Source: Laburnicola sp. R22_1 (Eukaryota > Ascomycota > Dothideomycetes > Pleosporales > Didymosphaeriaceae). Taken from it: a stretch of DNA of 64,000 nucleotides. The position numbers and the translations under genes were made by a program. Positions 21,823 to 32,466 of the stretch are shown piece after piece. The DNA lies in the NCBI GenBank assembly GCA_014281115.1, contig JACONQ010000016.1:496001-560000 (forward strand), in the 5' to 3' direction. Within the stretch, counting starts at the first letter, position 1, and every line of letters begins with the position of its first letter. The notes beneath the pieces are model-generated. The model saw only the letters and a list, made by a program, of their open reading frames with translations. It was not told the origin of the DNA and ran no database searches.

Positions 21823-21920
21823 GGGCATGTGGTCTAGTGGCAAGGCGCCGGCTCAATTCGGCAGACGTAGAGGCGGCTGCGGTTGTGCGCGTCGACCTGG
21901 GTTCGATTCCTGGCGTGCCC
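21823..21920 (+). tRNA. tRNA-like gene with long middle region, isotype unresolved
   Basis: The acceptor stem pairs GGGCATG with CGTGCCC (one G-U). The A box TGGTCTAGTGG and B box GGTTCGATTCC match polymerase III consensus closely. The D arm (GTCT/AGGC) and T arm (CTGGG/CCTGG) fold, and a T-run terminator follows at about 21926. The length of 98 nt exceeds a simple tRNA, so an intron or long variable arm is present. The A box and the following C resemble tRNA-Pro, and CGG occurs in the middle, but CAA (Leu) is also possible; no anticodon arm pairs perfectly by eye. A decayed tRNA is not excluded. Confidence 0.65.
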
Positions 21921-21923
21921 CTT

Positions 21924-21932
21924 CCTTTTTTG
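21924..21932 (+). terminator. Polymerase III T-run terminator
   Basis: A run of T directly after the 3' end of the tRNA-like gene, the usual stop for RNA polymerase III. Confidence 0.6.
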
Positions 21933-22478
21933 TTTTGTGCCGATAAGGCATCTCTCTTTTATTCATTGATGCATATTCCATATACATACATAGGACTAAA
22001 AAATAAGAAAAGACGGACTAGTCGCTGGCACCGGGCAGACAGAGCAAGAACAATAAATACACGCATGACCTTTGAGCGCCCGATATCAATCAATTACATC
22101 TATGTTCACGTACCCTTTTTCATCCCCCGCTCATGATATATATAGTACAAGACCCAGGCCCACATGACCCTCTAACCCGACCACCCACCCAACCACCTAA
22201 CCACCCAGACTCCCAAACACTGATAGCAACCGCGTCCGAACCAAAACCATGTGCAAGAAACAAAGAAGGGAGGACTGACGTCCTCGAATGATGATTGGAG
22301 AGTTTTTATAAACAGCAAACGTGTCGAAAATGCAAACGTACAAGGGAAAAACAGAACCGCAGGCACGATTACATGGCTAATGTTACACACAATGTCGGCC
22401 GTAAATCAAGCAATGTGTACTTTTGGGACAACGATATACGTTGAATGGAATATCGGTGCTGTTGTGAATACAGCCTCC

Positions 22479-25400
22479 CTATGACGCCGCCTTCTGGGTT
22501 CTCCTCCTAGGGTTTGTCGCAGGCGCTCGCTTCGTGGGCGTCTTCTTTGGCGACTCGCCCTCAATGTATCGCATCAGCTCGTCGATACTGCGCTGGTCGA
22601 CGCGGTTGGTACCGCTTCGCGGTCGGTTTGCAGTCGTGGTCTCATTCGCAGTCTGTCCAATCAATGCTTGAGGCCGGAGATTGCCGCGGTTTCCGAACTG
22701 AAGGCGACGGAGACGTCCAGAGTTCTGCTTGGCTTGTGTCACGGCGCTCGTGGTGAGCTGCTCCAGCCACTGCTCTGCCTCTTTCGTGTTGCGATCATCT
22801 GCACCCAGGACGGTGTTGAAGATGGTGTATGATTCGCGCATACGGTTCACAGCGCCGCGCATATCTTTGACCAACGCCAGAGACTGTGCAGCCTGGAAAA
22901 GCATCGTGGCCGTATTGATCGAGTTCTTACCGGACACCTGTTCGCAGATAGCAAGAGACTCCTCGAACCACACTTTCGACTCTGGGAAGTTCTTGAGGGT
23001 CTGGAGCATCACCGCTGCGTTATTTAGTGTTGTTATGGAGTCAGGGTGATTTACACCATAGACGATCTTCCACAGCTCCAACGCATGGCGAACGTAGACA
23101 AGAGCGGTCGTGCCGTTACCCGTAGCGTGTTCGAACAGAGCGAGGTTGAGGTATGCCAAGACAGTGTCGGTATGATCGATACCGAGAGTTCGCTCTGAGA
23201 CAATGACAGCTTTGTGCGCAAGTTCTAGAGCGGACGCCTTGTCGTCGAGGTTGAACAGCAGGTTGGAGAGCGTGTGGTAGACATGTGCAACCTCTGGATG
23301 CAATACGCCGTAGATCTGTTCATGTAGAGTGAGAGATTCCAAGAGAAGCTCCTGTCCAAGTTCCTTCTGGTCCTGAGCTACAGACATGCGGCCCGCCTCC
23401 AAAGCTTCTTCAGCCAACAAACTCTTCGGGGAGGCCTCCTTCACGATTGGGACGATATTCAAAATGTCGTCAGCATGGAACGTCTGAACAGTGAGGGTTG
23501 TTGGGCTAGCTGCTCGGGTGGGCGAAGCATTCTTGTTCTTCTTCTTTTTGCTCGAGGTGGAATAACCGTTGGTAGTAGGAGCATCCGGGGCGGTTCCATT
23601 GACTGCCGTCTTCTTCGTGAACGGATAGTCCTTGTTCTCTAGTTGCAGGCCAAGCTTGAGGGCAATTTCACGGAGCATTTGCAGCTGTTTACCAGACTCG
23701 ATCCAGGCACCGCCGAGGTTATAGCGATACCGTAGCGCGACCTGCGCCAGGACCTCCTTCTTTACATCCTCAGGGGTCAGTTTCTCGAAACTGAAGTCGC
23801 ACTCTGGGTAAAGCGACTTCAGATCGGCATCGCACTCAGCCACAGGCTTCGAGTTCAACTCGCTACCGAGAAGACAGTTGAGCAAGTGTGCGACGCAAGG
23901 AGCAGCAAAAGGAGCAGACAGTGCGCGCAGCTTCGAGTTGGCGAAATGCTTGAACCCACGAGCAATCATCTCCTGGACTGCGAGTCGCTTAAGGGCCTGG
24001 AGACGCGGGTCTTCCTTGTCCGAGAGTTCTGCGAGCTTGCCAAGGTATCGAATGTTGATACCTCGCCTGTGTAAGAGGAGACTCAGTGACTGGCCATCCA
24101 TCGGGAAGCCGACGTCGCCGTTCTTGAGCTCCTGGATCAACCGCGGGACCACCTCAGAAAGAAGATGGCCGCAAGCTGCGCGAACCTCGGCCTCGTCTTT
24201 GGCCCACTCTGCCTTGTCCTCGTCTGACTGCGGGTGCTGGCCGCAGAAAACATCCGGGTTGAGGGCGTATGTGAATCCAGAAATGTCGACGCGGTCCTGG
24301 TCGGCAGCTTCAGCCTCCTCTTTGGCCACTTCACTAGATTCGCTTTCGGATTCGCTTTCGGACTCGCTTTCGGATTCACTGTCGGATTCACTATCAGAAT
24401 CACTAGTGTCATCGGTCTCCTTCTTCGGCGCATTTTTCTTGCTCTTGGAGGCTTCAGCCTTCTTTTGCGCATCCTTTTTGTTCTTGGAAGCTTCGCCCTT
24501 CTTCAGTAGCTCGTTCTTCACATATTCCCGCAGCTTCAGTCGGCCATATGACTCTACCAGTTCAGGGCGCAGCGTTGCCATGCGGTGAGGGTAGTCCTTG
24601 TCCTTGGGTCGCTCCTTGCCATCCTTCTCTGGTTCGCTCCAGTGCTCTTCAATCCAGTTGACGTCAATGGGAGTGAGGCGGTAGAGGTCGAGCGCATACC
24701 GCCTTCCGTCAGTACCAATCAGACCTTTGGTTTCAACGCTAGCCTCCAGTTCATGCCGGACATTATCCTTGTCCCAAACAGGATGCTTCTTCACACGGAG
24801 TGCCTTGGACAACCGCTCAAACAGAGGGATGAAAGACTCGTCGTCTGCTACAATCTCCTTGCCCTCTACTGCGCCATAGTCGATCTGGTGCTCTCCGGGG
24901 TCACGCTGCTTGAATATGCCCGGGACGATGCTCTGACCGACAACGCGTTTGCCAAGGTAGTCGACGACAACCGTGCCAGATGTGAACAGATTTGGAATGT
25001 CGAGGTTGTTGACCGCGCGGACACCAAACACATCTTTACCAACGGCGACACGGGCGGCCTCGTCACCACCCTCCGTTCCGAACGTTCCGACACCATCAGC
25101 GCCGAACGAATAGAAAATGTTGTTGTACACGAAAATCTGAGCATCTTTCGCTTCGGTGGGGTTGAGAGGGGCAATCTCGCCGCGGGCTACAAGCATAGCT
25201 CCACGGGTCGCGGCATCGTTATAGTCGGCGAACAGCTTCGATGTAAGCCGCTCGCGGAAGACGCGATCCTGAACAGCCTCCTTGGGCATCTCCCGGGTAG
25301 ACTGGAACTCTTCATTCCAGTCTCGGAGCGTCTCCGTATTCTCCACTCCCGCAATCAGGTAGCTCTCCTGCGTCCGCGCAAGGTCGGGCTGATGTGTAGC

Positions 25401-26568
25401 GTGCGTGGAGGTCGCGGCAGGAACCAGCCAGGGGTTGGCGGGGATGGCATTGGAGAGCTGGAAGAAGGTGAGCGGGTCTCGTTTCTGCGTGTGCTCGAGA
25501 TACGACTTGAACGACGCCTGGAACGAGGGCGAAAGCTCCTCTATGAGAGTCAAGAGCGAATGGGCGGAGTGGGTCCTTGGGGCCTGGCGAGGCGATGGAT
25601 CAAACTTGGCGTTGGACGACTTGTTCACGTAGAAGCCGGAAACAGTCGCTGTGATGTGGTGCTGCTCGTTCTCGTTGGTGGTGAGTAGCAAGTATAGGAG
25701 ATGACCCTTCGTTCGCAGGTGGTATGGTGGCGGGTTCCAGGCCGAGACAGAAATGGCCTTGATGGTCTTGGGCGGGGACTCGACCGCGGGCGGCAGCAGC
25801 GTCTTGACCGAGGCGCTCGACTTGAAGTCGTAGTCGCTCAAGGGGGTCTGCTCGGCCGCCATTTCCTTCGGTTTGCCTGACTGCTCGAGCCCAACCGTGT
25901 CGTGCAGCGACAGACCAGCCATGATGCCGTGGAGGGCATCGGTGCGGTCGCCGGCAGCGCCAATCAGCTCCCGGATGCGGATGACGTGCATCCGCGCCTC
26001 CTTCTCCGTGTATGGGTCTTCGACGAGGGTGATGACGGCATTGGGCTTGAGGCCCGGCACCTCAGATAGCTCAATGTAGTCGTTGATGCGCTGGCCGTCG
26101 AGCTCCAAGTGGAAGCACGAGTACTGGAAGAGCTGCGGCGCCTCGATGATGGCCTGGCGAAGGTCCTGTACCTGCTCCTGCGTCGAGATCTGTTGTGCAT
26201 CAGCCTGCAGGCTCTTCGATTCCATGGCTCAGCCACGCACCCTGATCGCGTGCTCATACGGCACATGCGGCAGCGCGACCTTGATCTCGAAGATGGCTGC
26301 ATGTCTGTCAGTTCGTCCCCAGCGCCATGCTTGCCGTGTCCAAACGTACTGTCGGCGAGGCCATTGGCACCTCCTTCGGCTGTCTGCTCTACCGCAGTCT
26401 CTCCGTTGGTCGTCTTCCCGACGACGGCAGTCTGGGTGACTTCTGCTGCAGCATCACGGTCAGTTTTAACCTCTGGCACATGCATGGCGCTCAAGGGTTC
26501 GAGTATTCGCCGGGTTGCTGGTGGTGCGGGAGCTCACCAGATTTGGAAGCGTCATTGTTGCTAGACAT
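22479..26568 (-). CDS. CLU1: Clustered-mitochondria protein Clu1 (Tif31)
   Basis: RNA-binding cytosolic protein needed for normal mitochondrial distribution, also found with eIF3 in yeast. My model: start 26568, exon 1 26568-26538 (MSSNNDASKS), intron 26537-26473, exon 2 26472-26350, intron 26349-26297, exon 3 26296-26241 (FEIKVALPHVPYEH), intron 26240-26190, exon 4 26189-22479; 1306 residues, normal for the family. Order: ubiquitin-like CLU-N domain (YSCFHLELDGQRINDYIELS), GSKIP-like segment, CLU domain (about 350-620), an acidic Ser/Asp/Glu stretch, eIF3-p135 region, then TPR repeats (HPEVAHVYHTLSNLLF..) and a basic tail. The first exon is the least certain part; an alternative start is the ATG at 26485 (MHVPEVKTD). 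Confidence 0.93.
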
Positions 26569-27210
26569 GATGGTGTGGACGGAAGGGCGTGGGTTTCCAA
26601 TTACAACTCCCGAAGCGCAGCTCAGAAGGAAGGAACGGCTGCAGACTGTGAAGATAAAATACAGAAAAGGGGCATTAGTGTACAATGGACACGTCAAGCA
26701 AGATAGGAGGAAGAATGGAGACAACGAAGCTGTCTGCTCCAAAACTTTTTTCGAGCCGAGCGGAAGGGCCGCTAGCCCGGGCTGCCACGGCTACCGATGA
26801 CGAACCGCCCGAGTCCAGCCCTATTACCCACGATGCCCCCCCATTGGCCCCTCTAGCTACCGTTGCACATGTATATGGGTATGTATATATTCTCCGGGAC
26901 GACTGTAGACGTTCTTGCTGCTGCTGCTGCTGTTGCTGCTCGTGCAGGACAGCTACCGCAGCCCCCCCATTCACTGCCCGGGTCTGCCCGGTCTATGCAC
27001 TGACCAGTCCCTAGCAATGCCCTGAGATTTGGCGTCATGGATTCATGGCCGACACCTGGCGGAGCTCCGCCTGGCTCCCTTATTCTCAATTGCTACCCGT
27101 CGACGCGCACGCCAGCCCTTCTTTTGATTTCCCTACCTAGTCGCCTTGATTGAGGGCGAAAAAGCCACTTCTGGAACGCGTGCGGTCGCGCGACACGGCG
27201 GCGCGTCAGG
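26569..27210. other. Divergent promoter region of CLU1 and the AAA-type gene
   Basis: No gene recognised. It contains a CTG/CAG-type repeat at 26916-26940 that would read as polyglutamine in one minus frame, but nothing around it looks coding. Confidence 0.5.
26916..26940. repeat. CTG/CAG trinucleotide microsatellite
   Basis: Eight CTG-type triplets with one TTG interruption, non-coding. Confidence 0.85.
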
Positions 27211-29084
27211 ATGTTGATGCGCCGGTCCACCATCACCACGGCCATTGCACGCGCCCATGCCCTGTTTCAACGCCCGCGTCCACAAGCCCCCTCTCGGCGG
27301 TTACAACCGGCTGGCCGCATAGCATGCCCGCCCCAACAGCCTTCGTTCACGCGGGCTCTTACGGGCCAGACAGGTCCGTAGGAACCACTGCAAGTAGACA
27401 TCATCTGCTGACTTGCGCGTCGCCTCGTAGGCCCGCCAACACCAGGAAACGATGCGCCCAACCCCGTCGACGATGCAAGCGAATCAACTGACCAGGAGGA
27501 AGAGGAGAGGCAGCAGAGGTATGAAAAGTACAAGGGCACCGCGTTCAAGATGTTTGAATCGGCCGCGACCACAGGCGCCTCCATCTTCGTCCTCGGTCTA
27601 GTCGGTTACAGTTACACGCGCTACTACAAGTACATGGTGCTCCAAAAGATGGAGAACGCTTTCACCCCCGGGGACCCGGTTCTTGAGCTCGCCGCTCTCG
27701 GCAAAGAAGTTCCCCACGCGCCGCACGGAAGCACACCCGGCGTGACGGAGGAGGGCGGCTATGACCGCTGGATACCGCGGGAGGAGCAAGAGCGCATCAA
27801 TAGGATCATACGCGGCGAAGAGAAAGGCCGGTACCATCTACTCATGGGCGAGAAGGGAACGGGCAAGAGCTCCATGCTGATCGAAGCCATGTCCAAAATC
27901 GACGGCGAAGGCGTCGCCATGATGGAAGCGCACGCAGACCCTGAGATTTTCCGCATTCGCCTGGGTCGATGCTTGGACTTTGAGTTTCACGAGGACAATA
28001 TCGGAGCTCTGTTTTCAATCCGGGGCCCTCGCGATGCCTCCGCCCTACTGGACATCGAGCGAGCATTCAACAAACTGGAGAAGGTCGCTTTGAAACGTCG
28101 AGCTGCCGTTGGTCGCCCGCTGGTTTTGATCATCAACCAGGCTCATCTGATTAGAGATGACGAGGACGGTCGGGATTTGATTGAGCTCATCCAGCAGCGG
28201 GCCGAGCAATGGGCCGCCGCGAACCTCGCCACCGTCATCATCAATTCCGACAAGTACTGGGTCTATGAAAGGTTAAAACTTCACGCGACACGTATGGAAG
28301 TAACCCAAGTGTCAGATCTGCCCAAGGACCGAGCTATGCAGGCATTGAGGAATTATCGGATGAAATACTATAGAGAAGTAACACCTGATTCCATTCTTGC
28401 GGAAGTCTACGACAAAATAGGAGGCCGTCTGACTTTCCTCAACCGGGTCGCCAAGGCGCAGGATATGATTAACAAATGTGATGAGATTTGCCAGATGGAG
28501 AAGACATGGTTTCTGAATAATTGCGGCATCCTGGGCACAGAGATGGACGACGATGTCATGGATCAGCAGAAATACGCGGTATGCAATCATTCGAGATGTA
28601 TCCCCCGGGAAGCGAAACTGACAACACGCAGTCCACGGGCATGGTGCTCGCCCTCGCGCTGCACCAGAAGTCTCTTGAAATGGACGCGACATATGACGAG
28701 AGACTCGGGCATATTCTCCCTGAAATACCTCTACATCAGGCCCGCTACATCATGACACGAGCCGACTTTATTCGGCAACATCACGATCTCTCCATCTTTG
28801 CTATTGATCGCCACGGCAAGGTGCGTGCGGATAGCGTGCCCATGCAGCGTGCTTTCAACGAAGTATGCTCTGAGTCCGGCTTTGAGAAGTTTCTGGAAGC
28901 AACTCTGGATCGTATTGGCGATATCGAATCGCTTGGACGCACTAAGGAGCTTACCTTCAAGGATCTTTGGGAAGGCGGGAAGTACAGGATTACGGCCAAG
29001 GACAAGAAGGGCAACGTCGAGAAGGAGATTGAGATGGAAACCGTGAAGCCACCTGAGGACGATGAGGGTGACGAAGGAAAGTAA
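27211..29084 (+). CDS. Mitochondrial inner-membrane AAA-type ATPase with C-terminal winged-helix region
   Basis: Exon 1 27211-27373, intron 27374-27430, exon 2 27431-28578, intron 28579-28631, exon 3 28632-29084; 587 residues, frame continuous throughout. Exon 1 is an Arg/Ser/Ala-rich presequence (MLMRRSTITTAIARAHALFQ), a classic mitochondrial targeting signal. A single membrane segment follows a charged linker (ASIFVLGLVGYSYTRYY). The ATPase core has Walker A GEKGTGKSS and a Walker B-like LVLIINQAHL, with a further NSDKYWVYERL segment. The C-terminal part matches a conserved fungal AAA-protein winged-helix region. The molecular role is not known to me; a matrix- or intermembrane-facing chaperone or remodeller is plausible. 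Confidence 0.85.
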
Positions 29085-29452
29085 TGATTATGGACGCCGT
29101 CGACGACGGTGCCTGACTGGGGTAGGGAAGCGTACTACTGGGAACTTGATACTTGGTGCTTGATGGGACAACAGGTGGGAAATCTGTTTTCAGTCGCGGT
29201 GAGAGGCTTGCAGGATCGAGATACCCTTCCTATGTCATTGTATGCCTATGATTTTCTTCTGTATAATGTCACGTTCCTGCTTCACTGTAGAGGTTCTCGT
29301 ATTGACTTTGTTTCACCTTCCACGCCCTCCAGCAAACGAAAAAGGAACCAAACCGAACCCCATCGAACCTCCGACCCACGTCTTTCACCTTCTAGGCCCC
29401 ACCCAAGGCACCTACCACCCCCACTAGCGCGCACTAGCGCGGTCCCCCCGCC

Positions 29453-29510
29453 TATATAAACCCTCCCTCCACCCCCGACTCCCTCTTCTTTTCTTTTCTT
29501 CATACTTACC
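29453..29510 (+). promoter_or_regulatory. TATA box and CT-rich start region
   Basis: TATATAAA at 29453-29460, then CCCTCCCTCCACCCCC and CTTCTTTTCTTTTCTTC. The first ATG downstream (29532) opens a 49-codon frame. Confidence 0.5.
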
Positions 29511-29531
29511 TTGTCAGGGCTGTCTGAGCTC

Positions 29532-29681
29532 ATGAGTCGGACAGCCAGTTCTCATCAACGCATTGCACAGCGCGATTGGTTGTGGACTTTGCCTGCCTTC
29601 GGGTTTGCTTCTGGCGGAATTTTTGCTGGGCTTCTTCTCTTTATCTCTTCATTGATGGCCTTGGCGGTGCTGAGGCGTTGA
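29532..29681 (+). CDS. Possible 49-residue single-pass membrane peptide
   Basis: The first ATG after the TATA/CT-rich promoter, 72 nt downstream of the TATA box, opens a frame of 49 residues. It starts with a hydrophilic, basic stretch (MSRTASSHQRIAQRDW) followed by one hydrophobic helix (IFAGLLLFISSLMALAVL) and ends with RR. Promoter, spacing and a clean transmembrane helix support a real small gene, but such a short frame can arise by chance. A longer spliced product is also possible. I know no family. Confidence 0.4.
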   Translation: MSRTASSHQRIAQRDWLWTLPAFGFASGGIFAGLLLFISSLMALAVLRR

Positions 29682-30289
29682 GGAAGAGGGTGCTGCGTGT
29701 GGGTGGTGCGACGGTATGGTGGGGTGGGGTGTGGGCTGAGGCCAGTGGTGTTTGTTTGTTTGTTAGGTGGGTACTGAGGACTCGCTGTGCTGCCGTACGC
29801 TTGCACCATATTAGCTTCGCGCGGGGGTTACGAGGTTTGAATCTTGTCGCACGGCATCCAGTATCGCCCTTCTACATAGCTGGTTGAGATATGGAGGACA
29901 CGAGCTTCGATGCGGGTCGCTCTGCCTGCGAGGCTCTGGAACTTGAGGATAGAGACGGGGCACGCGAAGGGGATCTGTCGACGGGCATGGGCTTGGGCCG
30001 TGGTATTTCGGTTGCTCAGAGGGACGCTGGTAGGCATTGGTCTTGGTATGTTGACGTGCTGCTGCGGTTGATATACAGCTGCACAGTGTTGCTTCAGGCA
30101 GTACGGCAACTGCATCACCGGAGCCTCTCGCGGCTGTCCAAATTTTTCACCGCAATGCGAGTCATTTCCTCGTTACCGCTAGCAGCTTCCGATTTCGATC
30201 ATTCACTGTAAGGGGATATGGATATATTGTATGAATGATGAGGGACCAAGACTAGCTACTACCGGGGAGGATATATGGGTGCCAAGACC

Positions 30290-30305
30290 CACGTGACCAC
30301 GTGAC
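30290..30305 (+). promoter_or_regulatory. Tandem CACGTGAC E-boxes upstream of the KP4-like gene
   Basis: Two exactly adjacent copies of CACGTGAC, 136 bp before the start codon. CACGTG is the core bound by fungal bHLH regulators such as Cbf1-type proteins. The arrangement is seen directly; function is inference. Confidence 0.5.
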
Positions 30306-30440
30306 ATTCACTGTTCGGTCACCCTAGCTTTCACTCATTTCAGCTATGACCAACTACGTAAGCAACCCGCACATAAATTCTCACGCAGTACTCGCAATCT
30401 CAATCCCCGCCCCAGCGAGAACCACCGCCAACCCGTCGAT

Positions 30441-31368
30441 ATGCAGTTTCTCAAATTCCTCGGCGCCCTGCTCTGGCTCGTTGGCCTCTCCATCGCCCTC
30501 CCTCCGACCCCGTCCACGCCTCCCTCAGACAACTCCACCTCCGCCGACAACTCCACCTCCGCCGACAACTTCATATCCGCAGACAACTCCACATCCGCAG
30601 ACAATTCCACATCCGCCAATCAAGGAATCATTGCTCCCGTCATAACTATTAGGCCACATCCTCAAGATCCTCGACCTCCTTCCCCCGATCCCGACGTAGA
30701 TAATGAACCTCCTCCTCACTCATGGCCAATTAGCTGCACGGGCTCGACTTGGTGTGGTATTTGCCATAAGACCGAGATGAGCAATATAATCGAAAAGCTC
30801 AGCCTCAGTACGTTGTCCACAGTTCAAGCCGCAAAGGCAATCTTGCGATCCACCTGCTAACAGAAAACTCGCGTGATCAGTGAAACCGAATGCCAGGTAC
30901 AAAAATGGCGAGCGTATGGCCTGCCAACCGTGCTCGGGTATTCGATTGCCTGGCCAAATCGATCCGGCCATCGTAAGTATCACTACTGCCTGGGGACCCA
31001 GGCACAACCAGGAAGCTCGAGGGACGGCAGAACGCGGCTAAGAATTTTCCAGTGTGTCTGGCCTCTATATATACCTGAGAGGGAGGGACCAATGACCATC
31101 GAGAGAGCTTGGGTGCTGCTCAAGGAAGCCAACCGGAAAGGATGCGGACGATGTAAGTAGGCCCCGTGGAGCAGCTGGTGTGTTTGAGCTTTTTCGGGCC
31201 GCAGGATATGCTATGAGGAAGGGTCGTAACGCTAACCGATGAGCAGGCGGCCGCAATCCGACGGCCCTTGGCGAGATACGTGTCGACTATGTGACAGACA
31301 TCAAAGACGGTTGTAAGGTTAGGGAGCCATGGGATGGCACATGTCGGAACTATGATCTCAAAAACTAA
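30441..31368 (+). CDS. Secreted cysteine-rich KP4-like killer-protein family member
   Basis: Four-exon model: 30441-30807, 30881-30972, 31053-31152 and 31247-31368, each intron with a good donor (GTACGT, GTAAGT, GTAAGT) and a CTAAC or CTAAG branch site; 226 residues, frame intact to the stop. Residues 1-20 form a signal peptide. Residues 30-60 hold five six-residue repeats (DNSTSA type), four with an N-glycosylation sequon, then a Pro-rich linker. The domain from about 97 has ten cysteines at 99, 105, 108, 137, 140, 154, 184, 187, 209 and 219, all after the signal peptide. YKNGERMAC, GCGRCGRNP and GEIRVDYV resemble the conserved spots of the KP4 family (small secreted antifungal or effector-like proteins). 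The last two cysteines sit in an extra tail. Intact; toxicity is not shown by sequence. Confidence 0.72.
30528..30618 (+). repeat. Five 18-bp coding repeats
   Basis: Tandem units close to GACAACTCCACCTCCGCC encode the hexapeptide repeats after the signal peptide; the third unit has diverged (DNFISA). Confidence 0.85.
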
Positions 31369-32012
31369 CCGCCGGTTCTACTCTTCCCTCATCAGCATCT
31401 GGTTGGCGCACACAATGGTAGAGTTTCGAGAGCGGACAATGTGCATTGAGCGCCGCCAACATCTCCACCATGCGTTGGGTCCAGCAAGGCTTCGAATGGT
31501 GGTTTGGCCAGGCAAGGTCGTCCGTCTGCGTCTGCATCTAAGCATGGTTTAGGTCCAAGGACGATTTCTATTCGGCGCAGAGAATTATACTCTGCCTTGA
31601 CCATGAGTGCTGTTTGTTTCTACTCTCTTTCTTTACAAGTTCTTGGGTTGACTGCTCTTGCTGGTTTGTTTCAACTCTCTTTACAGGTTCTTGGGTTGCC
31701 TCCTCTCGCTGGTGACAATCCACCTACGACACGGATCGAGGCTCGTCAGTCAGTTCTACGTATATGGGTGAGTGAGACATCTTATGGCGCGATATCAACA
31801 ACATGTGAGGTCGCGGAGCCATAGCCCCAGACATCGGTCATCCGTCCCCGCACTCATCAAGCCATCACCAACTAAGTTAGCGTACGCATCACGAACCCCA
31901 GTATACACACTGCACTGGTACCTACCTACATGCACGCAAGCAACAACAAAAAGACATCCCATCCCACATTCCACAAAAAACCCTACTACCATCCCCCTCC
32001 CCCTCCCACAAT
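31369..32012. other. Intergenic with an imperfect tandem duplication
   Basis: Contains the duplicated segment TTTACA(A/G)GTTCTTGGGTTG about 45 bp apart (roughly 31635-31710). A plus frame of 73 residues from 31603 is hydrophobic and signal-peptide-like (SLSLQVLGLTALAGLFQL), but not convincing as a gene. Confidence 0.45.
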
Positions 32013-32466
32013 CTACTCCAAATAAAAAACCTCCTCCATCTGCCCCCACCACCCAGGCCCCCTCTCACTCCCCACCGCCCCCTCCACCGGACTCTCCTGC
32101 ATCCCATCCGTCAACGCCCACCACTCCCTCACCGTCGGATTCTCCGCCATCCGCTTCATATCCTCGTCGAAGCTATTGCCCACGTACTTGAAGCTCGCGA
32201 AGAGCATGGGGCGCGGGGTCACCGAGAGGAATATAGAGTCTGTCATTGATTGACGGGGGATGTTAGATGGGTGTGAGAAAGGAAGCGCGAGATAGATAGG
32301 GGAAGGGTGTGAGGTACATACAGTCTTTGATGTTGGAGTCTTTGATTTGCTCGAGGACTTGGGGCCAGACGGCGGCGTGGCATTTTTTGTACTCTTCGAT
32401 GGAGGAGGGCTTGAGGTAGAGCCATTGGCCGATGCGGCGGGGGCCTTGGTTGGTGCTTGGGGGCAT
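32013..32466 (-). CDS. L-rhamnose mutarotase family protein
   Basis: Start 32466 (MPPSTNQGPRRIGQWLYLKP), exon 1 32466-32322, intron 32321-32240 (GTATGT..GACAG), exon 2 32239-32013; 123 residues. The fold is a dimeric alpha/beta barrel. Visible motifs: IGQWLYLKPSSIEEYKKCHA, AVWPQVLEQIKDSNIKDYSI (across the intron), FASFKYVG, and a C-terminal W-W-x-x-(T)DGMQ with EVFYLE, as in RhaM (DUF718). It would interconvert the alpha and beta anomers of L-rhamnose before catabolism. The MFS gene lies directly upstream on the same strand. Confidence 0.85.

Larger units (their letters stand above)
21394..22478. other. Intergenic containing one tRNA-like gene
   Basis: Between the decayed gene and the 3' end of CLU1. 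Apart from the tRNA-like gene at 21823-21920, no gene is recognised. Confidence 0.5.
29085..30440. other. Intergenic with one plausible small gene
   Basis: Between the AAA-type gene and the KP4-like gene. It contains a TATA box with a CT-rich leader at 29453 and a 49-codon frame (listed separately). Open frames at 29891-30211 have no recognisable content. Confidence 0.5.

Noticed and set aside
26491..26537. Very short 20-bp intron in CLU1 joining MSSNNDASKS to the downstream frame
   Set aside because: Far below the minimum fungal intron size; the 65-bp intron 26537-26473 restores the frame with a normal acceptor.
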